Source: Glacieibacterium frigidum (GTDB lineage: Bacteria; Pseudomonadota; Alphaproteobacteria; Sphingomonadales; Sphingomonadaceae). Taken from it: a stretch of DNA of 64,000 nt. The stretch lies in NCBI RefSeq assembly GCF_007097155.1, contig NZ_VJWA01000002.1, positions 1,240,001-1,304,000 on the forward strand, in the 5' to 3' direction. The position numbers were made by a program, and so were the translations under genes. Of the stretch, positions 8,709 through 16,851 are shown in pieces. Positions within the stretch are counted from its first letter, which is position 1. The number at the start of each line of letters is the position of its first letter. The notes beneath the pieces were generated by a model. The model was not told where the DNA came from. It did no database searches and saw nothing but the letters and a program-made list of their open reading frames with translations.

Positions 8709-8751
8709 CGCCGTAAGCGGAAATTCGCTGCGCAAATTTCTGCTTACGGCG
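8709..8751. repeat. 17-bp inverted repeat beside the rho 3' end
   Basis: Left arm 8709-8725 and right arm 8735-8751 are reverse complements except for one mismatch, around a 9-nt loop; the arms read CGCCGTAAGCGGAAATT and its near-complement. It lies 13 bp past the rho stop, so a transcript leaving rho would fold it. There is no downstream T-run, so it is not a canonical intrinsic terminator. It could be an mRNA 3'-end stabiliser or a dispersed palindrome. No gene is seen in the 168-bp gap between rho and mmcB. Confidence 0.8.
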
Positions 8752-8764
8752 GGCCGCGCTCGGT

Positions 8765-10021
8765 CTAGTGATTCATCGCGTCGAAGAAATCCTCGTTCGT
8801 CTTCGAGTCCTTCATCTTGTCGAGCAGGAACTCCATCGCGTCGATGGTGCCCATCTGCATGAGGATGCGGCGCAGCACCCACATCTTCGACAGGGTCTGC
8901 TTGTCGACGAGCAGTTCCTCCTTGCGGGTGCCCGACTTGCCGATGTCGATCGCCGGGAAGACGCGCTTGTCGGCGATCTTGCGGTCGAGGACGATTTCGC
9001 TGTTACCCGTGCCCTTGAACTCCTCGAAGATCACCTCGTCCATGCGGCTGCCGGTGTCGATCAGCGCGGTCGAGATGATGGTGAGCGAGCCGCCCTCCTC
9101 GATGTTGCGCGCCGCACCGAAGAAGCGCTTGGGGCGCTGCAGGGCGTTGGCGTCGACACCGCCGGTCAGCACCTTGCCGCTCGACGGCACGACGGTGTTG
9201 TAGGCACGCCCCAGGCGGGTGATGTTGTCGAGCAGGATGACGACGTCGCGCTTGTGCTCGACCAGGCGCTTGGCCTTCTCGATGACCATCTCGGCGACCT
9301 GGACGTGGCGCGTCGCGGGCTCGTCGAAGGTCGAGCTGATGACCTCGCCGTTCACCGTGCGCTGCATGTCGGTGACCTCCTCGGGCCGCTCGTCGATGAG
9401 CAGCACGATCAGGTAGACCTCGGGGTGGTTGGTCGAGATCGCGCGCGCGATGTTCTGCATCATGATGGTCTTACCCACCCGCGGCGGCGCGACGATCAGG
9501 CAGCGCTGGCCCTTGCCGAGCGGCGCGATGATGTCGATGACCCGCGCCGACTTGTCCTTGACGGTCGGGTCGAGCGTGTCGAAGCGCAGCTTCTCGTCCG
9601 GATACAGCGGCGTCAGATTGTCGAAATTGACGCGGTGGCGGACGACCTCGGGGTCGTCGAAATTGATGCCGGTCAGCTTGGTCAGCGCGAAATAGCGCTC
9701 GCCGTCCTTGGGGGCACGGATCTCGCCCTCGAGCGTGTCGCCGGTGCGGACGCCGAACTTCCGCACCTGTTGCGGCGAGACATAGATGTCGTCGGGGCCC
9801 GCCAGATAATTGCTTTCGGCCGAGCGCAGGAAGCCGAAGCCGTCGGGCATGACCTCGACGGTGCCCGATCCGGTGATCGGCTTGCCGTTGTCCGCCTCGG
9901 TCTTCAGGATCGCAAACTGGATGTCCTGCTTGCGCAGCGTCGACGCGTTCTCGACGCCGAGCTCCTCCGCCATGGTCACGAGTTCAGCGGGGGTTTTGCG
10001 CTTGAGGTCTTGCAGATGCAT
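8765..10021 (-). CDS. rho: transcription termination factor Rho
   Basis: A 418-residue hexameric RNA-dependent ATPase that ends transcription. It has the N-terminal helical and cold-shock-like RNA-binding domain ([19 protein letters not shown] near 57-75), P-loop APPRVGKT near 178, Walker [17 protein letters not shown] near 263, the Q-loop/secondary RNA site [17 protein letters not shown], and the R-loop/arginine-finger region GTRKEEL. The length matches alphaproteobacterial Rho without the long insertions seen in actinobacteria. The gene has a 123-bp upstream gap to a PEP-CTERM gene. The usual alphaproteobacterial neighbour order (rho-hemJ-hemE) is interrupted only by that gene. Confidence 0.98.
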   Translation of the reverse strand: MHLQDLKRKTPAELVTMAEELGVENASTLRKQDIQFAILKTEADNGKPITGSGTVEVMPDGFGFLRSAESNYLAGPDDIYVSPQQVRKFGVRTGDTLEGEIRAPKDGERYFALTKLTGINFDDPEVVRHRVNFDNLTPLYPDEKLRFDTLDPTVKDKSARVIDIIAPLGKGQRCLIVAPPRVGKTIMMQNIARAISTNHPEVYLIVLLIDERPEEVTDMQRTVNGEVISSTFDEPATRHVQVAEMVIEKAKRLVEHKRDVVILLDNITRLGRAYNTVVPSSGKVLTGGVDANALQRPKRFFGAARNIEEGGSLTIISTALIDTGSRMDEVIFEEFKGTGNSEIVLDRKIADKRVFPAIDIGKSGTRKEELLVDKQTLSKMWVLRRILMQMGTIDAMEFLLDKMKDSKTNEDFFDAMNH

Positions 10022-10144
10022 GTGGTCTTGACTTCGTTATGTCGACGCAGCTGTCGCGAGGGAGACTGGCGATGGCGGACGGGGTTCAGCGGCCCGCCAG
10101 GACGGCGGTGCTGCAACCAGACCTAAGATGCGTGCCCGCCGTCG

Positions 10145-11356
10145 TCAAGCCGCGAGTGCGCGCCGCCGCCGCAGCGCCGTGCCGACCATCCCGAAGCCGC
10201 CGATCAGCAGCGCCCAGGTCGCGGGCTCGGGCACCATCGACAGCAGATAGCCGCGCTGGACGCCGTCGGGCGTGTCGCCGAAGCCGACGATCTGCCCGGC
10301 GTCGTTGATCGCCTGCGCGGCATAGGTCGTGTAGCCGGCCGGCAGGTCGACCAGGCTGTCGAGCAGGAAGCCGTCGTAGCCGGTGCCGTTGAAGAACCAG
10401 ATCAGGCCGGTGACCGGCCCCAGATCGCCGGTATCGGCGTCGATCGCCTGACCGAAGCCCACGACGGTGCCGAAGTTGTTGATGCCGCGCGTCGTCGTGG
10501 TGTCGAACCCGTCCATGGTCAGCAGGAACTGGTCGCTGCCGCGCCACACCGCGCCGGTGCCGAACTGCGCGAGCGGACCGCCGAACACCTGGCCGGCGAC
10601 ATCGCCGCGGTCGTTGATCTCGCGCGCCCGCGACGAGACCTGTCCCTCGCCCAGAACCAGCACTTCGGCAGTGCCGCCGACACCGCTCCAGCGCACGGCG
10701 CGGAGGGCGTTGTTGCCGGGGCCCGAACGCAGCATGCCGGCGATCTGGCCGTCGTCGCCGATCGCGACGGCATTGCTGTTGCAGGGTGCCGAAGCGCACG
10801 GGTCGGCGAGCAGCAGCCCCTCGGTCGCGCCGCTGATCCAATAGGTCGCGCGCTGGCTGCCCAGCGCGATATTACCGACCGGTACGCCGCCTTCGGACAG
10901 GCCACCGATGGTGCCCGAGACGAGGCTGTAGCCGACGGTGGTGAAGCCGTTGCTGATGTCGAAGGCGCCGGCGGCGGCAAAGCCGGTTGCGCCGAACAGC
11001 TGCGTCGCGCCGCCCGTGGTGACCAGCGCGGCGCGGTCGTCGACGATCGTCATCGCGGTGCCGTCGCCCTGCACGACCGCCGCGGCGACCCCCTGGTTGT
11101 TGATGCCGCGCGTCGACGCGGTGAAGGCGCCGCCGAGCGTCGGCGTCTCGACTGGGGTGCCGCTCTCGAAGCGCGCCAGCCGGTTGGTCTGCGCGCCGAA
11201 GCCGGATTCGCCGGTGATCAGCCCGTTCTCGCTAATCGCGCGAGCGGCACTGCTGGTGTCGCCGGGCAGGGACCCGAGGTCGGTGAAGCTGTAGCGCGGC
11301 GCGGCCGTGGCGGCAGTGGCGCAGACGGTGGCGGCGACGACGATCCTGAGCAACAT
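10145..11356 (-). CDS. HAF-repeat PEPxxWA-CTERM sorted exoprotein
   Basis: A 403-residue exported protein. Signal peptide (about 1-19, ending ATAAP), then repeats with the 'INxxGxVxG' pattern (ISENGLITGES, INNQGVAAAVV, INDRGDVAGQV, INNFGTVVGFG, INDAGQIVGFG), typical of HAF-repeat beta-propeller-like extracellular proteins. The C-terminus has the PEP-CTERM tripartite signal: VPEPATWALL, a hydrophobic helix, and an RRRR cluster, for exosortase-dependent sorting. The exosortase is not in this window. The ATG at 11356 has GGAG 8 bp upstream, preferred over the adjoining TTG. It sits between rho and hemJ, an unusual place, so probably a lineage-specific insertion (inference). Confidence 0.9.
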   Translation of the reverse strand: MLLRIVVAATVCATAATAAPRYSFTDLGSLPGDTSSAARAISENGLITGESGFGAQTNRLARFESGTPVETPTLGGAFTASTRGINNQGVAAAVVQGDGTAMTIVDDRAALVTTGGATQLFGATGFAAAGAFDISNGFTTVGYSLVSGTIGGLSEGGVPVGNIALGSQRATYWISGATEGLLLADPCASAPCNSNAVAIGDDGQIAGMLRSGPGNNALRAVRWSGVGGTAEVLVLGEGQVSSRAREINDRGDVAGQVFGGPLAQFGTGAVWRGSDQFLLTMDGFDTTTTRGINNFGTVVGFGQAIDADTGDLGPVTGLIWFFNGTGYDGFLLDSLVDLPAGYTTYAAQAINDAGQIVGFGDTPDGVQRGYLLSMVPEPATWALLIGGFGMVGTALRRRRALAA

Positions 11357-11389
11357 CAACGGACTCCGGCAACTGAGCGCCGACTTAAA

Positions 11390-11839
11390 TCATTCCGTGA
11401 AAGGTTTGACCACCGCCAAAATCACGATGACGATCGTCGCGAGTGCCGGGACTTCGTTGAGCAGGCGCAGGGTCTTCTCGGCATAGGGGCGCTGCCCGGC
11501 TGCGAATTTCTTCGCCGTGCCGACCAGCCAGCCGTGATACCCCGACAGCGCGAAGACCACGACGATCTTGATGTGCAGCCAGCCCGAGCCCGCGAAGCCG
11601 TACGACGTCGCCGCCATCAGCCCGAGCACCCAGACGAGGATCAGCCCGGGATTGAGGATGATGCGGGTGATGCGCGCATTGCGCTCGTTCCACAGCCTGT
11701 CCTCGGGCGACCCGGGCGCGCTCGCCATTTGATAGACGAGGAAGCGCGGCAACATGAACAAGCCGGCGACCCAGAAGATCACCGCGATGACATGGAACGC
11801 CTTGACCCAGTCGTAGGCGCCCCCCAGCCAGCCGGTCAC
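11390..11839 (-). CDS. hemJ: protoporphyrinogen oxidase HemJ-like / CopD-like membrane protein
   Basis: A 149-residue integral membrane protein with four hydrophobic helices. Its N-terminal WVKAFHVIAVIFWVAGLFML and the later GWLHIKIVVVFALSGYHG carry the conserved His and Lys residues of HemJ, the oxygen-linked protoporphyrinogen IX oxidase of most alphaproteobacteria. It converts protoporphyrinogen IX to protoporphyrin IX, the penultimate haem step. The GTG start at 11839 overlaps the hemE stop (GTGA), so the two are coupled. The neighbour hemE strongly supports the HemJ assignment over a copper-resistance CopD role. Confidence 0.92.
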   Translation of the reverse strand: MTGWLGGAYDWVKAFHVIAVIFWVAGLFMLPRFLVYQMASAPGSPEDRLWNERNARITRIILNPGLILVWVLGLMAATSYGFAGSGWLHIKIVVVFALSGYHGWLVGTAKKFAAGQRPYAEKTLRLLNEVPALATIVIVILAVVKPFTE

Positions 11840-12861
11840 CCGCCCCGCACCATCGCGAGGAACTCCTCGACGTGTGCGATCGGCGTGTCGGGCAGAATGC
11901 CGTGGCCGAGGTTCATGATGTGCGGGCGGTTCTCGAACGCGGCGCGGATGCGCGTCACGCTGTCCTTCAGCGCCTGGCCGCCGGCGATGAGTGCCAGCGG
12001 GTCGAGGTTGCCCTGCACCGGCATGCCCGGCGGCAGCATCGCGTCCGCCCACGCCGGATCGATCGTCTCGTCGAGGCCGACCGCGTCGATGCCGGTCTCG
12101 GCCGCGTAGGCCGCGAGCTTGGCGCCGGCACCCTTCGGAAAGCCGATGATCGGCACCTCGCCGTGGCGTACCATCAGGCGCCCGACGATATCGGCGGTCG
12201 GCGCGATCACCCAGCGCTCGAATTCCGACGGCGCGAGGCTGCCTGCCCAGCTGTCGAACAGCTGGATCGCCTGCGCGCCCGCCTGGATCTGCCCCGACAG
12301 GTAATCGACCGTGGTGTGGACGATGCGGTCGATCAGCGCCTGGAAAGCGACCGGGTCGCGGTACGCGAGCCGCCGCGCCTCGGCATGGTCCTTCGATCCC
12401 TGGCCCGCCACCATATAGGTCGCCACCGTCCAGGGAGAGCCTGCGAAACCCAGCATCGCGATCTCGGGGGGCAGTGCGGCGCGGACGTTGCGCACCGTGT
12501 CGTAGATCAGCTGGAAGCGTGTCGGATCGGCCTCGAGCATGTCGAAGGCACCGTCGAACAGCGGCGGGGTCAGGCGCGGCCCCTCGCCGGGCCCGAAGGT
12601 CAGATGCTGCCCCAGCGCGTGCGGCACGATCAGGATGTCGGAGAACAGGATCGCACCATCGACCCCGAAGCGCTTGATCGGCTGGAGCGTGATCTCGGCC
12701 GCCGCGTCGCTGTCGTAGACGAGTTCGAGGAAGCCGCCCTTCGCTTCGCGCAGTGCGCGATACTCGGGGAGGTAACGCCCGGCCTGGCGCATCAGCCAGA
12801 TCGGCGGGGGGTCGCGGTGCTCGCCAGCGAGGACGGCCAGGATCGGTGCGGTGGTGATCAT
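11836..12861 (-). CDS. hemE: uroporphyrinogen III decarboxylase
   Basis: Decarboxylates the four acetate groups of uroporphyrinogen III to give coproporphyrinogen III in haem synthesis. 341 residues, TIM barrel. Signatures PPIWLMRQAGRYLPEYRALR near residue 20, FSDILIVPHALG near 72, GFAGSPWTVATYMV near 137, and GFPKGAG near 240. The start at 12861 (MITTAPILAVLAGEHRD) gives the usual family N-terminus; a GTG at 12888 with a weak ribosome site would add 9 residues. It is the first gene of hemE-hemJ and is transcribed away from the candidate origin. Confidence 0.97.
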   Translation of the reverse strand: MITTAPILAVLAGEHRDPPPIWLMRQAGRYLPEYRALREAKGGFLELVYDSDAAAEITLQPIKRFGVDGAILFSDILIVPHALGQHLTFGPGEGPRLTPPLFDGAFDMLEADPTRFQLIYDTVRNVRAALPPEIAMLGFAGSPWTVATYMVAGQGSKDHAEARRLAYRDPVAFQALIDRIVHTTVDYLSGQIQAGAQAIQLFDSWAGSLAPSEFERWVIAPTADIVGRLMVRHGEVPIIGFPKGAGAKLAAYAAETGIDAVGLDETIDPAWADAMLPPGMPVQGNLDPLALIAGGQALKDSVTRIRAAFENRPHIMNLGHGILPDTPIAHVEEFLAMVRGG

Positions 12862-13169
12862 CGGGAGGCTCAATGCCGCGTGCACCACTGCCTTGCAAAG
12901 AATCTTTAGAAGGTAAGAGTGGTAGTGGTGCAGTGAATCCTGTGGATTATTGCGGTTCTGTGAAGCTGCACACAGGCCGCGCGGCGGCGACTCGCCGATT
13001 TCGGGCGAGTCGGAGAGTTACCCCCGTTGTCCACAGGGCGGTCTGTGGACTCATTCACCGCTTGATGACGGTCCTGTGAAAACCGGCGGGGCGGGGTGGA
13101 AGTCGCGCCTTGCCGCATTCCGGCCCCGCGATTAACGCTTGGTGCAATGCCTGTCCCCAGCCTTGTCAG
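12862..13169. other. candidate chromosomal replication origin (oriC) between hemE and ppsR
   Basis: A 308-bp gap without a gene between divergent hemE and ppsR. Near-consensus DnaA boxes (consensus TTATCCACA) are visible. Single-mismatch boxes are TTGTCCACA at 13027-13035 and TAATCCACA (minus strand) at 12941-12949. Weaker ones are GAGTCCACA (minus) at 13044-13052 and GTTTTCACA (minus) at 13075-13083. Positions 12897-12960 are clearly less GC-rich than the surroundings, a possible unwinding region. ACTCGCC/GGCGAGT arms form a small palindrome at 12990-13010. In Caulobacter and Rickettsia the origin lies in exactly this hemE-RP001 interval, and RP001 is the ppsR family. Gene direction flips here. 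The hemE and ppsR promoters must also lie in it. Confidence 0.65.
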
Positions 13170-14009
13170 ATGACCCGCCTGCACCTCCACCTGGTCAGCG
13201 ATTCGACCGGCGAAACGCTTGAATCGGTTGCCAAAGCCGGTTGCGCGCGGTTCGAGGGCGTCGAGGCGATCAAGCATTTCTGGCCGATGGTGCGCAGCGA
13301 AGGCCATCTCGACCGCGTCATCGACGAGATCGCCAAGCGCCCGGGGCTGGTGCTCTACACGCTCGTCGCGTCGCCGGTGCGCGCGAAGCTTGAGGACCGC
13401 TGCCACGCCATGGGGCTGCCGATCGTCTCGGTCCTCGACCCGACGATCGACGCACTGTCGCAGCTGCTCGGGCAGGTCGCGACGACGCGGCCCGGGCGCC
13501 AGCACCTGATGGACGACGCCTATTTCCGCCGGGTCGATGCGATCAACTACACGATGGCGCACGACGACGGACAGGGCGCCGACAACTGGGAGGAAGCCGA
13601 CATCATCCTCGCCGGCGTGTCGCGCAGTTCGAAGACGCCGACCGCGATCTATCTGGCGAACCGTGGCTACAAGACCGCCAACATGCCCGTCGTGCCGCAG
13701 TCGCCGCCGCCGCCGTCGCTGTTCCGCTTGAAGCATCCGCTGATCGTCGGGCTGACGACCTCGCCGGCGCGGCTCGTCGAGATCCGCCGCAACCGGCTGC
13801 TGACGCTCGGCCAGACGCCCGACACCGATTATGTCGAACTCGACCGCGTGACGGCCGAGGTCGCCTATGCGCGGCGGCTGTTCGCCGATCACGACGTCAC
13901 GGTGATCGACGTGACGCGGCGATCGATCGAGGAGACTGCCGCGGCGATCATCAATCTCGTCCAGGCGCGCCAGGATGGCCGCGACGCGGGCGCGACGGGC
14001 GCGGCATGA
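13170..14009 (+). CDS. ppsR: pyruvate, water/phosphate dikinase regulatory protein (RP001/YdiA family)
   Basis: A 279-residue bifunctional kinase/phosphorylase family protein (PPSRP/PDRP, formerly DUF299) that switches PEP synthase or pyruvate phosphate dikinase by ADP-dependent phosphorylation. N-terminal HLHLVSDSTGETLESVAKAG and the P-loop-like GVSRSSKTPTAIYLANRG near 154-171 are diagnostic. The ATG at 13170 places the family's conserved strand at residue 3; upstream in-frame codons lie in the origin candidate region and are not believed. Stop overlaps the maf start by 4 bp. First gene of the ppsR-maf-aroE-coaE-dnaQ series. Confidence 0.95.
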   Translation: MTRLHLHLVSDSTGETLESVAKAGCARFEGVEAIKHFWPMVRSEGHLDRVIDEIAKRPGLVLYTLVASPVRAKLEDRCHAMGLPIVSVLDPTIDALSQLLGQVATTRPGRQHLMDDAYFRRVDAINYTMAHDDGQGADNWEEADIILAGVSRSSKTPTAIYLANRGYKTANMPVVPQSPPPPSLFRLKHPLIVGLTTSPARLVEIRRNRLLTLGQTPDTDYVELDRVTAEVAYARRLFADHDVTVIDVTRRSIEETAAAIINLVQARQDGRDAGATGAA

Positions 14010-14602
14010 CTTTGGTCCTCGCCTCGACCAGCGCCAGCCGCCAGGCGATGCTGCGCGGCGCCGGCGTGGCGTTCGAGGCCGTCGCACCGAACGTCGACGA
14101 GGACGAGATCAAGCGGGCGATGGTCGCTGCCGGCGCCCGCGCGCGCGATGTCGCCGATGCGCTTGCCGAGGCGAAGGCAGTCAAGGTGTCGCGGCGGCTG
14201 CCCGGTGCGCTGGTGCTGGGCAGCGACCAGATCCTCGAATGCGCCGACGGGACCTTGCTCGACAAGCCCGAGGGGCGTGCGGGTGCCGCGGCGCATCTGC
14301 GGCGCCTGATGGGGGCCGAGCATCGGCTGGTCTGCGGTGCGGTGATCGCGCTTGACGGGGTCGCGGTATGGCGGGTGGTCGACACCGCGCGGCTGGTCAT
14401 GCGGCCGCTGTCGGACGCGTTCATCGCCGATTATCTCGACCGCGAGGGCGATGCGGTGCTTGGCTCGGTCGGCGCGTACCGGATCGAGGCGTTGGGCGCG
14501 CAGCTGTTCGGCCGGATCGACGGCGATCATTTCACCGTGATGGGCCTACCGTTGCTGCCGGTGCTCGACTTTCTGCGGGTGCGCGGGGTGCTGGCGTCGT
14601 GA
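14006..14602 (+). CDS. maf: Maf family nucleotide pyrophosphatase
   Basis: A 198-residue house-cleaning enzyme that hydrolyses non-canonical nucleoside triphosphates. The N-terminal LVLASTSASRQAMLRGAGV holds the phosphate-binding SxSxR motif, the central LGSDQILE corresponds to the SDQ(V/T)L motif with the catalytic Asp, and LDKPEG follows. The GSVGAYRIE and MGLPLLP stretches match the C-terminal family blocks. The subgroup (YceF-like) cannot be settled by eye. ATG overlaps the ppsR stop (ATGA); the following gap to aroE holds a long palindrome. Confidence 0.94.
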   Translation: MTLVLASTSASRQAMLRGAGVAFEAVAPNVDEDEIKRAMVAAGARARDVADALAEAKAVKVSRRLPGALVLGSDQILECADGTLLDKPEGRAGAAAHLRRLMGAEHRLVCGAVIALDGVAVWRVVDTARLVMRPLSDAFIADYLDREGDAVLGSVGAYRIEALGAQLFGRIDGDHFTVMGLPLLPVLDFLRVRGVLAS

Positions 14603-14616
14603 TCTTCACTGCTCTC

Positions 14617-14711
14617 TCGTCATGCTGGCGAACGCCAGCACCCATGGTGGTGCGAAACCTGCAGGATCGTTGTCGCACCGCGATGGGTGCTGGCGTTCGC
14701 CAGCATGACGA
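14617..14711. repeat. composite palindrome, 28-bp perfect inverted repeat (REP-like)
   Basis: Arms 14617-14644 and 14684-14711 are perfect reverse complements over 28 bp. Each arm is itself a palindrome (GCTGGCG-AA-CGCCAGC type), and the 39-bp spacer holds a further 7-bp inverted pair, GGTGCGA at 14649-14655 and TCGCACC at 14673-14679. The DNA or RNA could form a long hairpin with nested hairpins. It fills the 136-bp maf-aroE gap, with no gene. The form resembles intergenic REP/BIME-type dispersed elements; no T-run follows. Confidence 0.88.
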
Positions 14712-14738
14712 ACAGGAAGAAGAGCGCGGCGCACCCGA

Positions 14739-15554
14739 ATGAGCATCCCCTACGCCGAAGTCATCGGTGACCCGATCGCCCAGTCGAAATCGCCGCTGAT
14801 CCACAAATTCTGGCTCGGCAAGCTGGGGCTGGAGGGCGATTATCGCGCCCACCGGGTCACCGCCGCCGACCTCCCCGCCTATATCGCCGAGCGCAGGGAC
14901 GACCCCGCCTGGCGCGGCTGCAACGTCACCATCCCGCATAAGTTGGCGGTGCTCGATCTCGTGGATGACCCCGGCGGGGTGCGCGCCAGCATCGGCGCGA
15001 TGAACACCATCCTGCGCGGGTCCGACAGCACGCTGACCGGCACCAACACCGATGCAGCGGGGTTCTTCGCGCCGTTGACGGGCCTCGACTTGAGCGGGCG
15101 GACGGCGGTCGTCGTCGGCAGCGGCGGTGCGGCGCGCGCGGTGCTGTTCGCGCTGTCGAAGTCCGACGTCGCGCGCGTCGTCGTGCTGGCGCGCAACCCA
15201 TTGAAAGGCGCTGGCCTGCTCGCGCAGTTCGGGCTTAAGGGCGAGGCGCATCCCCTCGCCCGGCGGCTGCCGGTCGATGCGGCGTTGCTGGTCAACGCGA
15301 CCTCGCTCGGCATGACGGGCCAGCCGCCGCTGGCGCTCGATCTCGGCCCCCTGCCCGACGACGCGCTGGTCTACGACATCGTCTATGCGCCGCTCGTCAC
15401 CCCGCTGCTCGCCGAGGCGGAGGCGCGCGGGCTCGAGACCGTCGACGGGCTCGAAATGCTCGTCGGCCAGGCGGCGCTGGCGTTCGAGCTGCTCTTCGGC
15501 GCGGCCGCCCCTCGGGACCATGACGACGAACTGCGCGCGCTGCTGACTGCATGA
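14739..15554 (+). CDS. aroE: shikimate 5-dehydrogenase
   Basis: NADPH-dependent reduction of 3-dehydroshikimate to shikimate, in aromatic amino acid synthesis; 271 residues. N-terminal IGDPIAQSKSPLIHKFWL binds shikimate, NVTIPHK near residue 66 has the catalytic Lys, and the catalytic Asp is in TGTNTDAAGF near 104. The NADP-binding VVVGSGGAARAVLFAL is near 125, and NATSLGMTG lies near 187. ATG 14739 fits the family start. The stop overlaps coaE by 4 bp. Confidence 0.97.
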   Translation: MSIPYAEVIGDPIAQSKSPLIHKFWLGKLGLEGDYRAHRVTAADLPAYIAERRDDPAWRGCNVTIPHKLAVLDLVDDPGGVRASIGAMNTILRGSDSTLTGTNTDAAGFFAPLTGLDLSGRTAVVVGSGGAARAVLFALSKSDVARVVVLARNPLKGAGLLAQFGLKGEAHPLARRLPVDAALLVNATSLGMTGQPPLALDLGPLPDDALVYDIVYAPLVTPLLAEAEARGLETVDGLEMLVGQAALAFELLFGAAAPRDHDDELRALLTA

Positions 15555-16144
15555 TCGTCATCGGCCTGACCGGCTCGATCGGCATGGGCAAGTCGACCGT
15601 CGCGGGCATGTTCCGGCGGTTGCGCGTGCCGGTGTTCGATGCCGACGCGACGGTGCACGCGCTCCAAAGTCCGGGCGGGGCGGCACTGCCGGCAATCGAG
15701 GCGGCGTTTCCGGGCACCACCAGCGCGGCAGGCCTCGACCGGCAGAAGCTCGGCGGCATCGTCTTCGCCGACAAGGCGGCGCTCAAGCGGCTCGAGGCGA
15801 TCGTCCACCCGCTCGTCGGCGCGGCTCAGGCGCACTTCCTGCAACGCTGGCGGCGCAAGCCCCTCGTCGTCGTCGACCAGCCCTTGCTGTTCGAGATGGG
15901 GGGAGCCGACAAGGTCGACCTCGTCGTCGTCGTCTCCGCGCCCGCCGAGGTCCAGCGCGCCCGCGTCCTCGCCCGCCCCGGCATGACCGCGGCCAAGTTC
16001 GAGGCCATTCTCAAACAGCAGCTGCCCGATGCCGAGAAGCGCGCCCGCGCCGACATCGTCATCCCCACCGGCAGCGGCTGGCACCCGACGTGGCGTGCCG
16101 TCCGCGCCCTCGTCACTTGTCTGAACGGGCCCGAGCGCCGATAA
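15551..16144 (+). CDS. coaE: dephospho-CoA kinase
   Basis: Final step of coenzyme A synthesis: ATP-dependent phosphorylation of the 3'-hydroxyl of dephospho-CoA. 197 residues, P-loop GLTGSIGMGKST near residue 5-16, DADATVHALQ near 34, and the lid/CoA-site stretch VVDQPLLFEMGGADKVDLVVVV near 107-128 (split here into VVDQPLLFEM and DKVDLVVVV blocks). ATG 15551 overlaps the aroE stop. dnaQ follows 8 bp after its stop. Standard length. Confidence 0.96.
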   Translation: MIVIGLTGSIGMGKSTVAGMFRRLRVPVFDADATVHALQSPGGAALPAIEAAFPGTTSAAGLDRQKLGGIVFADKAALKRLEAIVHPLVGAAQAHFLQRWRRKPLVVVDQPLLFEMGGADKVDLVVVVSAPAEVQRARVLARPGMTAAKFEAILKQQLPDAEKRARADIVIPTGSGWHPTWRAVRALVTCLNGPERR

Positions 16145-16152
16145 CATGCCAT

Positions 16153-16818
16153 ATGCGTGAAATCGTCTTCGACACCGAAACCACCGGGATCATGCCGGGC
16201 GACGGCCACAGGATCGTCGAGATCGGCGCGCTCGAACTCGTCGGGCGCGTGCCGACCGGCCGCCAGTTCCACACCTATATCGACCCGTGCCGCCCGATGC
16301 CCAAGGACGCGCAGGGGGTGCACGGCATCAGCAGCGCCTTCCTGGCGGGCCAGCCGACTTTCGAAGCGGTGGTCGACGACTTCCTGGCGTTTATCGAGGA
16401 TTCGCCGCTCGTCGCGCACAACGCCGTGTTCGACTTCGGCTTCGTCAATTACGAGCTGAAGCGCGCGGGCATGAAGATCATCCCCGACAGCCGCGCGGTC
16501 TGCACGCTCGAGCTGTCGCGCAAGAAGCATCCGGGTGCAAAGCACACGCTCGACGCGCTGTGCGGCCGCTACGGTATCGACCTGTCGGCGCGTACCAAGC
16601 ACGGTGCGCTGCTCGATGCCGAGCTGCTGGCGCAGGTCTATGTCGAACTGCTCGGCGGGCGGCAGATCGGCCTCGACCTCGCGACCGAACTGGTCGCCGA
16701 GACCACGGCACCGGTGCGTACGCTGGTGGCGGCGCGCGAGCACGAAGCGTCCGACGCCGAATTGCTGCGCCACGCCGCGTTCGTGGCGAAGCTCAAGGAC
16801 CCCGTCTGGCTGTCCTGA
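16153..16818 (+). CDS. dnaQ: DNA polymerase III epsilon subunit, 3'-5' proofreading exonuclease
   Basis: Proofreading subunit of the replicative polymerase; 221 residues, DEDDh exonuclease. Exo I FDTETTG has catalytic Asp7 and Glu9, Exo II is VAHNAVFDFGFVNYEL near 96-111, and Exo III is HGALLDAELLAQVY near 155, with His and Asp. The ATG at 16153 gives MREIVFDTETTG; a longer start within coaE is unlikely. Placement after coaE is the standard alphaproteobacterial order. The C-terminal tail that binds the alpha subunit is present but short. Confidence 0.96.
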   Translation: MREIVFDTETTGIMPGDGHRIVEIGALELVGRVPTGRQFHTYIDPCRPMPKDAQGVHGISSAFLAGQPTFEAVVDDFLAFIEDSPLVAHNAVFDFGFVNYELKRAGMKIIPDSRAVCTLELSRKKHPGAKHTLDALCGRYGIDLSARTKHGALLDAELLAQVYVELLGGRQIGLDLATELVAETTAPVRTLVAAREHEASDAELLRHAAFVAKLKDPVWLS

Positions 16819-16851
16819 GCGTTGGTTTGCGTACCAGAAGAGGAGACGAGC

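Noticed and set aside
8768-10126. A 452-codon open frame on the plus strand
   Set aside because: Antisense to rho, which has every family motif; low-complexity Asp/His/Arg composition is typical of a shadow frame.
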